From positions 1 through 13,517 of the forward strand of contig JALWGO010000113.1 of assembly GCA_027038805.1 (NCBI GenBank): 13,517 nt of DNA, written 5' to 3'. The first letter of the stretch is position 1. Each line of letters begins with the position of its first letter. Shown piece after piece: positions 7,686 through 12,630 of this stretch. Below the pieces are notes generated by a model. It was given only the letters and a program-made list of their open reading frames with translations. It did not search any database and was not told the DNA's origin. This DNA comes from Thermoprotei archaeon. Lineage in GTDB: Archaea > Thermoproteota > Thermoprotei_A > Sulfolobales > WANQ01. Made by a program: the position numbers and the translations under genes.

Positions 7686-7996
7686 AACTCCACTTGGCTC
7701 CCCTGGATTCTCCATCGAGTTAACTACACTTGTGCGGGTGTAGAACTTCTCCACCGCTTTGTCAATAGCTTTCTCGTACTCCCGGGAGAAGTAACTTGGC
7801 GAGACGACGCAGGTCCCTCTTAGAGAGAGCTTCTCAACTTTCCCGAGACTCTTGTACAGCTGGAACACTCTAACCATTTCTTCGAGTGGTCCAATGTACT
7901 TCGGATGACTATGTCGCCGCGTCGGAACTGCTCATAGACATACGGTCTTCCTTCGACCCGCTTGATTACAAGAGTCAATCTCCCTCCCCGAGACAT
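7641..7996 (-). pseudogene. SSV-type tyrosine integrase, N-terminal fragment (int(N)), frameshifted
   Basis: ATG at 7996 has an excellent ribosome-binding site, GGAGGTGA, 6 bases upstream. The first 32 codons (including RPYVYEQFRRGD) run in one frame. From about 7901 the protein continues in another frame as KYIGPLEEMVRVFQLYKSLG. Joined, this matches the SSV1 integrase N-terminus in layout (a YYVY-type strand, then YVGPL and a helix). One base appears to be missing at CGAAG (about 7899-7903). The second frame then passes through SREYEKAIDKAVEKF into the antisense tRNA and reads WWARGDLNPGPP, the counterpart of SSV1's DPPGFEPG. No catalytic Arg/His/Tyr residues can be present in this part. It is the fragment left at the tRNA when an SSV-like genome integrates. 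A recoding event or a sequencing error is possible instead of decay. Confidence 0.8.
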
Positions 7997-8015
7997 ATAT
8001 TCTCACCTCCCGATT

Positions 8016-8103
8016 GTAGTTAACTTTTAACTACGCGGGTAAACATGTTTACCACAACACCCGTCAACATGACGGAGAAGGATAATTATCTCAGCGGATA
8101 ATT
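8016..8103. promoter_or_regulatory. Cluster of four palindromes upstream of integrase
   Basis: Within 75 bp lie GTAGTTAA-ctt-TTAACTAC (8016-8034), the perfect 16-bp GGTAAACATGTTTACC (8038-8053), CCGTCA-aca-TGACGG (8061-8075) and GATAATTATC (8081-8090). GGATAATT occurs twice, 16 bases apart (8080-8087 and 8096-8103). The cluster is directly upstream of the integrase start; the first palindrome contains a TATA-like TTAAAA on the minus strand. Likely roles are operators for a repressor or an element replication origin. The sequence alone does not decide between them. Confidence 0.6.
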
Positions 8104-8310
8104 TAATGGTATCTATACAGAAACCTGGATGATTTCCACCCATATACCCGGTTTGGATACCTTTGTGGTTAACGAGAAATGAGGTGTGAGGACGGAGTAG
8201 GGTTTAGGATCATCCACGCTATACTATTAAGTGGGTGTTCGGAGGCGGAGGGGTGTGCGGGAGGAATAGTTATCCCGTCAACTGTCTCGGGAGAATGCAT
8301 GTGGAGGGGA
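8104..8310. other. Non-coding stretch inside element
   Basis: Together with the palindrome cluster this makes a gap of more than 300 bases without a convincing gene. Only very short open frames without good starts are seen. Loosely spaced inverted matches occur, such as GGATGAT near 8127 and ATCATCC near 8210. It could be control or replication DNA of the element; nothing firmer can be said. Confidence 0.4.
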
Positions 8311-8472
8311 TTAGTATGTTCCGAAGATTATGACTAGTGTTAGTACTATTACTGCGAATGCTGTGCCGTAACCCAAGCTGTTCGTACCAGAACCCCAAAG
8401 CGTAAATATAGGTCTTGCAAAAACCAGTAGTAAAAGAAAGGGTTGAAACCCAGCAGAACTAAGAGGAACTGG
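8311..8472 (-). other. In-frame C-terminal extension after the TAA of the surface protein, with membrane helix
   Basis: After the TAA at 8473-8475 the same frame stays open for 53 codons to a second TAA at 8311-8313. The 53 residues include a hydrophobic run FLLLLVFA and end in AFAVIVLTLVIIFGTY, a typical membrane-spanning tail. No ATG, GTG or well-placed start allows a separate gene of useful length; one TTG would give only about 20 residues. It looks like the original C-terminal anchor, cut off by a nonsense mutation or reached by readthrough. Confidence 0.6.
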
Positions 8473-10590
8473 TTAGGTGAAGAAGGTGGTGTTTGATAGT
8501 TGTGGGTATAGCTGGTCTAACGGTGTCGGGCCGGGTATTTCTGCTGGGGTTGCTGGTGGGGGTATCGGGGTGTAGTTCTCTGGGTACCCCCAGACATACT
8601 CTATTGCTACCTTGAACTCTTCCTGCACGAAGGTTATCGGCAGGGTAAGGGTTTTGTTGCAGTCGCTCCGCTGTATACCGGGTGGGATTTGGCTCTCTGC
8701 GGCTGGCAGTATCACGTTGTACAACAGCCATTCCGGTGTCACGTTTCTGGGTATCCCTCCGGGAATCTCTGCACATATCTTCCACAGGTAGGTTTCGCTT
8801 AGTATGGTAGCGTTCGCATTAGGGCTGGTGATATTCGCCGGGGAGGGTACGATATCTTTAAAAATCACTTTGTATCCGTCAGTTTCTGCCCATGGTATTT
8901 CGCTAGTAATCTCTTCATTAACCTTGTCTACTATATCAAAGGTGAACGGTTTTCCGAGTGCGGACGGGTAGTATGTGAGCCCTGCCGCTGTTATGATATC
9001 CCCGGCGGCGATGCCTGCGGCGAGCTTGTATGGCGGTACAACGACTTCTTTCATCGGGTGCCACTGCATCTCGGAAAGCAACTCCTCCACAACGAAGTGC
9101 GCTGTATCATAAAGCACTATCGCCGTATCGTTGAGGCCATCCCCGTCAACGTCGAAGAACAGCTCTATGTCAGTGGCATTCTCGGTGCGGGATGGGAACA
9201 CGATGAGGGAAACCGTAGGCCTAGCACGGTCTGAGTTGGAAGTGGGCGAAAAGGTTATTATGGATACGGGCAGACCGCTTGCTAGGTTCGCTATCATCGC
9301 TGATGCCCACGAGTACCCCGCCGGCACGCTCCCCTTCAAGAACACGGTGGCGGGCGAAAAGCCGGGGTACATCGAGTTTTCCTTGACCGGTAGCATACTG
9401 TGTATGATGTCCCTAACCCATGCTGCGTAGTCCGAGTACTTGTAGTGCCGGGGCAACACCAGGTTCCCCGTGAGCTGGAACACCGGCGTTCCCACGACCA
9501 GCCAGAAAAGCTCCTGCGACGGGGCCGGGTAGATTCCAGTGAGCAGGGGCTCGTCTAGGACCCAGTAGGCGTCTACCGAAAGTATAGTATCGTTGCCGAC
9601 CATTAGGTACCCTCCTTCCGTCTGCAGTTTCACCTGCCACACTGCAAGCTTTACTGGCTCGTTCTTTCCGCCTTCGAGGTGGACAAACGTAGATATCAGG
9701 CTATTAGCGAACCCGTAGCCCATACTTGTAGCGAGACCGAATCCGGGAACGTCGGAGTACACAGCCCATAAATCGTCGTTCTGCCTTCCACTCCAAGTCG
9801 GTATGAGTCCGTTGAATGCTGCCAGTCTTGCTATTCCGTCGTACCATTTGGACATGTTTTCTATTGTCGCATACATTACTACTTCGAGCATGCCTGGGTC
9901 TGCTGGGTTTTGGTATGCTAGTATGTCTAGTCTAGCACCATACCATAGTCTTATACTGTATATCTTAATGGTCTGATTTGGTAGTGGTTTAGATGGAGTG
10001 GTCCATTGGCTGGATGAAAACGTGTAGTCGTAGTATTTGTTACTGTTGGTCATTCTGTCCCAGAGACTGTTGATGTAGTCCCATATCTGGCTTGCTTTGA
10101 CCTCTGTTAGAGTGTTCCACCACTCTGTTAGTGCCTCCCCGCCAGCACTTATCCATTCTCCATTCAAAGACTCTAATAAGGTTACGGAGGTTCTGCCCGT
10201 GTTCCCGGATAGGTATCTTACTAGGTACTTGGATTCGAACTCTTCCTTGGGAACCCCGAACCCCCCTATGTCGTTTATGGGGTGGAGGAGGTATACTTGT
10301 ACCTCGCAGTACCATATCTTCCGACCACCCTCCCCCCATCTAAAGTTCGGGTGCATCTCGTATTGAGCCTCAACTAGACTACCATTGTAGCGGATTAGTG
10401 CGAACCCCGTCTTATTACAGCCCTCCTCCCAGAGCCTCATTCTCTCCTCGTAATCTTTCTCCTCGTGGTCCTCGCTGTAGCCCGAGGGGTAGCCAGAATA
10501 GTAGCCTATCCTGCCGCTTTGAAGCATATAACCCACAATACCTATGACAACGAGAAGCGTAACCATCAGACCAATCAGTACCTTCTTCAT
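8473..10590 (-). CDS. Large exported, sequon-rich surface protein of the element, unknown family
   Basis: A 705-residue protein that I do not recognise. Residues 4-23 form an N-terminal signal or anchor helix. The rest is extracellular in character: rich in Trp, Tyr, Gly and Pro, with 13 N-x-S/T sequons, four cysteines (58, 95, 606, 644), and a calcium-loop-like DVDGDGLND at 480-488. A Pro-rich stalk lies at 671-690 just before the stop. ATG at 10590 overlaps the TGA of the upstream gene (ATGA), and GGGAG in that gene's end serves as ribosome-binding site. The codons are visibly richer in G and C than those of host genes. The design fits a virion spike, adhesin or S-layer-like protein of a virus or plasmid; a fuselloviral VP4-like role is only a guess. 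The frame continues past the stop into a membrane helix, so the gene may be truncated. Confidence 0.8.
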   Translation of the reverse strand: MKKVLIGLMVTLLVVIGIVGYMLQSGRIGYYSGYPSGYSEDHEEKDYEERMRLWEEGCNKTGFALIRYNGSLVEAQYEMHPNFRWGEGGRKIWYCEVQVYLLHPINDIGGFGVPKEEFESKYLVRYLSGNTGRTSVTLLESLNGEWISAGGEALTEWWNTLTEVKASQIWDYINSLWDRMTNSNKYYDYTFSSSQWTTPSKPLPNQTIKIYSIRLWYGARLDILAYQNPADPGMLEVVMYATIENMSKWYDGIARLAAFNGLIPTWSGRQNDDLWAVYSDVPGFGLATSMGYGFANSLISTFVHLEGGKNEPVKLAVWQVKLQTEGGYLMVGNDTILSVDAYWVLDEPLLTGIYPAPSQELFWLVVGTPVFQLTGNLVLPRHYKYSDYAAWVRDIIHSMLPVKENSMYPGFSPATVFLKGSVPAGYSWASAMIANLASGLPVSIITFSPTSNSDRARPTVSLIVFPSRTENATDIELFFDVDGDGLNDTAIVLYDTAHFVVEELLSEMQWHPMKEVVVPPYKLAAGIAAGDIITAAGLTYYPSALGKPFTFDIVDKVNEEITSEIPWAETDGYKVIFKDIVPSPANITSPNANATILSETYLWKICAEIPGGIPRNVTPEWLLYNVILPAAESQIPPGIQRSDCNKTLTLPITFVQEEFKVAIEYVWGYPENYTPIPPPATPAEIPGPTPLDQLYPQLSNTTFFT

Positions 10591-10874
10591 ATCTTCTCTC
10601 CCTTAGAGAGTTTGTATTTGCTGAGGAGTCTTGCAATTACCTCCTTTACCAAGTTTATATTACTGTATACCTGGGCTAAACCCTTTACCACGCCAATCAG
10701 TCCTTCAGCATCATTTAGTATTGGTTCGATACCGACGTTCAGGTTCTCACCATCTACAGTAACAACAAGCTTAACGGGAGAGGGTTCAAAGCGGGTAAGG
10801 GACCCGAGGTAGCAGTCCTCCCCGGTTGGTGTCTGCAGGTATACGTAGTATTGCTTGCGTCTTCTTCTAACCAC
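10587..10874 (-). CDS. Small element protein of unknown function, coupled to the surface protein
   Basis: A 95-residue protein starting with GTG at 10874, which has a GGTGG-like site very close upstream. The basic N-terminus (VRRRRKQYYVYLQTPTGEDC) predicts a beta hairpin, followed by YLGSLTRF. This resembles in pattern the N-terminal segment of SSV-type integrases (x-YYVY-x, then Y-x-GPL), although no integrase catalytic region follows. The C-terminal half is helical and ends in basic residues. Its TGA overlaps the ATG of the 705-residue gene, so the two are co-translated. The frame is open upstream for over 50 codons without ATG, GTG or TTG and is rich in cysteine there (CGCC, then C...CC), so the gene could have lost its 5' end. 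It may bind DNA; this is inference from the basic hairpin. Confidence 0.65.
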   Translation of the reverse strand: MVRRRRKQYYVYLQTPTGEDCYLGSLTRFEPSPVKLVVTVDGENLNVGIEPILNDAEGLIGVVKGLAQVYSNINLVKEVIARLLSKYKLSKGEKI

Positions 10875-11084
10875 TATCCACCCACAACAATTCTTTTCCT
10901 CACTACAGAACGTCCAGGCTCCATTAACTTTATGATTCCGGGCCGGGGTGGAGTTTACTGGACAACATCCACACCTCAGGTATAAATAGATTAAATGAGA
11001 TGTATATAGAGTGCGTGTCGGGAGTAACTCGGGTAGCTAACAAAACCATAAAGGTTGCCACGCATAAACGTCTAGGATAATTAA
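10875..11084. other. Intergenic stretch with promoter for the surface operon and composition boundary
   Basis: The minus strand has a TATA-like TTTATA at 10981-10986, about 105 bases before the GTG start, so a leader of roughly 80 bases would result. Base composition changes here from G+C-richer (right up to about 10980) to host-like A+T-rich after about 11060. No gene with a proper start is seen. Confidence 0.4.
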
Positions 11085-11438
11085 TTAGCGTAATGTGATT
11101 ATTTTTATTGTTCTTTTTCTTATTATGATTAACTTATTGTATGGGTTTTCTATTCTTTCCAGCGTCAAGGGCAATCTTTTAACTATGTATTGAGGATTTA
11201 ATGGTGGCATTCCTAATAAAATTATCCCTAGAACATTAGGTTTTAAGAGAGCTATTCTCCCGCAATCTTTGCCAAGCGTTATTATAATTCTTGACTCCCT
11301 TATGGCTAACTCTACTACTTCTTCGTCACTCATACCCAGTCTAAACTCCCAGACCGAGACATCGTACCCCTTTTCTCCAAGCATAATTATAACAGTTCGA
11401 GGTATATTTTCATCTGCCAGAAATCTAGGCTTTGACAA
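11085..11438 (-). CDS. PIN-like toxin-type protein, DUF5615 family
   Basis: A 117-residue protein of the DUF5615 (PIN-like, Mut7-C-related) family, commonly paired with DUF433 proteins and thought to act as a nuclease toxin. Acidic residues expected at the metal site are visible: Asp9 and Glu10 in FLADENIP, Asp38-Glu40 in GMSDEEVVELA, and Asp58 in IITLGKDCG, which matches the usual T-x-D-x-D-G-like strand end only partly. The start is TTG at 11438 with GAGGG about 9 bases upstream. The frame is closed just before it by the TGA of the partner gene, which ends 12 bases away. It lies inside the att repeats, so it may help keep the element in the host. RNase activity is assumed from the family, not shown. 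Confidence 0.8.
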   Translation of the reverse strand: MSKPRFLADENIPRTVIIMLGEKGYDVSVWEFRLGMSDEEVVELAIRESRIIITLGKDCGRIALLKPNVLGIILLGMPPLNPQYIVKRLPLTLERIENPYNKLIIIRKRTIKIITLR

Positions 11439-11450
11439 TGACTTCTTCCC

Positions 11451-11651
11451 TCAAGGCCTGGCAGCATACTTGATAGCTGCCAAAATGTCTTCTCTTGAGA
11501 GGTACGGATACTCTCTTAAAATATCATCTATGCTCCATCCATTAGATAATAACTCTAGGATAAAATAAACTGGAATTCTTGTTCCTTTTATTACAGGTTT
11601 ACCTCCCATAATCTTAGGGTCAACTACTATTCTATTCTTGGCTTCAGTCAA
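11451..11651 (-). CDS. DUF433 antitoxin-type protein (VapB-like)
   Basis: A small DUF433 protein, here taken as 66 residues. The family signature RIVVDPKIMGGKPVIKGTRI is complete and is followed by PVYFILELLSNGWS and a helical C-terminus with YPYLSREDILAAI. DUF433 proteins are helix-turn-helix-like antitoxin partners of DUF5615/PIN-like proteins. The frame is open to TTG at 11681, but TTG at 11651 is preferred: AGGAGA lies 7 bases upstream, a TATA box lies near 11710, and the family normally begins shortly before the DP-x-I motif. It precedes the toxin-type gene by 12 bases, the usual antitoxin-first order. An inverted repeat overlaps its promoter and suggests self-repression. Confidence 0.82.
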   Translation of the reverse strand: MTEAKNRIVVDPKIMGGKPVIKGTRIPVYFILELLSNGWSIDDILREYPYLSREDILAAIKYAARP

Positions 11652-11704
11652 CAATCTTCTCCTGAACACTATATGTAGCAAAAGACCTTAGGCTATTCTA
11701 ATCA

Positions 11705-11720
11705 AGACATATAAATGTCT
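11705..11720 (-). promoter_or_regulatory. TATA box within an inverted repeat: probable operator of DUF433/DUF5615 pair
   Basis: AGACAT-N4-ATGTCT (11705-11720) encloses the minus-strand TATA-like TTTATATG. A repressor bound here would block the TATA-binding protein, as expected for an autoregulated antitoxin. Initiation about 25 bases downstream falls near 11684. Confidence 0.5.
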
Positions 11721-11807
11721 AAGACAAAAATCACCATTGATATAAGACGTGATTACTGCCTTAGATTACATGAATATCTTGGATATATGCTTTCGTATGA
11801 TTGTACT

Positions 11808-11853
11808 CTCACACGGCGGAGGTCCGGGGTTCAAGTCCCCCGCGAGCTCACCA
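11808..11853 (+). pseudogene. attR: decayed 3' half of tRNA-Val
   Basis: The first 33 bases (11808-11840) equal the anticodon-loop-to-T-arm part of the intact tRNA-Val. The homology continues to CCA but with one inserted C and two transitions (acceptor strand CGAGCTC instead of CGGGCCC), which would break the T stem end and weaken the acceptor stem. There is no 5' half. This is the displaced end of the original host gene, drifting since integration. Confidence 0.85.
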
Positions 11854-11949
11854 AAAATCATCATGATATTACATCAATAACAACCTATAACAGATAAGAT
11901 ATCTTACATTGGAATAAAAGTAAGGATAGGATCGAGTTTGATATTATGG

Positions 11950-11955
11950 AAAAAA
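11950..11955 (-). terminator. T-tract terminator after serine kinase gene
   Basis: On the minus strand a TTTTTT run lies about 22 bases after the stop of the serine kinase-like gene. This is a typical archaeal termination signal for the trpB2 operon. The short stretch 11854-11976 holds nothing else except a 12-bp palindrome TAAGATATCTTA at 11895-11906. Confidence 0.4.
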
Positions 11956-11976
11956 TGACTACATTAATGTTTTTAG

Positions 11977-12627
11977 TTATATTAGTTTTGATATTTTTAC
12001 TGGTTTTATTATATTTTTTAGAGGAGTTATATGATAGGACGTTTTTGGCGGTAGTTTTTTCTCTTGGTTTATTACTTTTTCTATATTTCTTTTATTAATT
12101 AATGGTAGTATTAGTGTTACTTCTATTTTATTTGCTGGGTTCCGATGTAGGTTATTTATGTTTTTTAATATGTTTTTTATATTTATGTATAAGTCTGCCA
12201 GGTCTATTCTTATTTTTGTGGTTATTGTTGTTTTACTGTCTATTATTTTTATTTGTATATCGTGGGGTCCTTTCTTTACTGTTGATTTTATTAAAAAATA
12301 TATTTTGTTTACTGCCTCTTTTGGGCTTATAGTAATGGGAATTGTTATCCTGCCTGGTATTACATTGATTATGTCTTTGTCGTAGTTTGCATATATTATT
12401 GGTATATATTTGGCTCCTAGTATTTTTAATGCATTAAGTCGATGATGCCCGTCTATTATTACTAGAGTTCTTTCGTCAACTATTATTGGTTTTAGTATGT
12501 ATCCTAGTTTTCTAATACTTTCTGCAACAGTTACGAGGTTTTCGTGTATTATTTCTTCATGCTCTATTAGTTCTCTTATTTTTAGTAATTCTACTCTTTT
12601 AGACAAATAGGCCACAATAAGAATCAT
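11977..12627 (-). CDS. serK: SerK-like ADP-dependent L-serine kinase (ParB/sulfiredoxin fold)
   Basis: A 216-residue protein of the ParB-like fold whose features match Thermococcus SerK, which converts free L-serine and ADP to O-phospho-L-serine and AMP. An HE pair at residues 23-24 (IEHEEIIHEN) aligns with the catalytic glutamate region of SerK. IIDGHHRLNALKILGAK at 57-73 carries the DGHHR motif, and the C-terminal PPKTSYHITP (about 192-201) matches the SerK ending SPKTTRHVLP. It lacks the helix-turn-helix of chromosome-partitioning ParB, so a partition role is unlikely. The Lys/Ile/Asn-rich middle is more divergent, and the protein is a little shorter than SerK. ATG at 12627 follows the TAG of trpB2 after 3 bases; an AGAGG abuts it, so a GTG at 12615 is also possible. 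Its place behind trpB2 suggests it supplies phosphoserine. Confidence 0.78.
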   Translation of the reverse strand: MILIVAYLSKRVELLKIRELIEHEEIIHENLVTVAESIRKLGYILKPIIVDERTLVIIDGHHRLNALKILGAKYIPIIYANYDKDIINVIPGRITIPITISPKEAVNKIYFLIKSTVKKGPHDIQIKIIDSKTTITTKIRIDLADLYINIKNILKNINNLHRNPANKIEVTLILPLINKRNIEKVINQEKKLPPKTSYHITPLKNIIKPVKISKLI

Positions 12628-12630
12628 CCT

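Larger units (their letters stand above)
7641..11840. mobile_element. Integrated element (provirus/plasmid-like) in tRNA-Val gene, apparently decayed
   Basis: The element lies between two perfect 33-bp direct repeats taken from the tRNA-Val 3' half, giving a repeat-to-repeat unit of 4167 bp. Inside, in order from the tRNA, are an SSV-type integrase N-terminal fragment, a palindrome cluster, a surface-protein operon (G+C-richer than the host genes around it), and a toxin-antitoxin-like pair (A+T-rich, host-like). The geometry, with the integrase reading antisense into the tRNA, is that of fusellovirus-type integration, in which the att site lies inside the integrase gene. Signs of decay are a frameshift in the integrase fragment, no integrase C-terminal half at the right end, and an in-frame stop in the surface gene. 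The compositional change near 11000-11085 suggests that the right part came separately or replaced deleted DNA. Confidence 0.85.

Noticed and set aside
8473..8475. Pyrrolysine or selenocysteine insertion at the surface-protein stop
   Set aside because: The codon is TAA, whereas pyrrolysine uses TAG and selenocysteine TGA.
9131..9640. Open frames on both strands inside the surface-protein gene
   Set aside because: The G+C-richer codons reduce stop frequency and create overlapping open frames; none has a start signal or protein-like features comparable to the 705-residue frame.
11715..11897. Plus-strand 60-codon open frame reading through the tRNA remnant
   Set aside because: It is mostly tRNA sense sequence and A+T-rich spacer, with no ribosome-binding site or family resemblance, and it overlaps the operator on the other strand.
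12102..12385. Plus-strand hydrophobic open frames opposite the serine kinase gene
   Set aside because: They are antisense shadows of a Lys/Ile/Asn-rich region, which reads as Leu/Phe-rich on the other strand.
11977..12627. ParB chromosome- or plasmid-partition protein belonging to the integrated element
   Set aside because: It lies outside the att repeats, lacks a helix-turn-helix region, matches SerK at both ends, and is in operon with trpB2.
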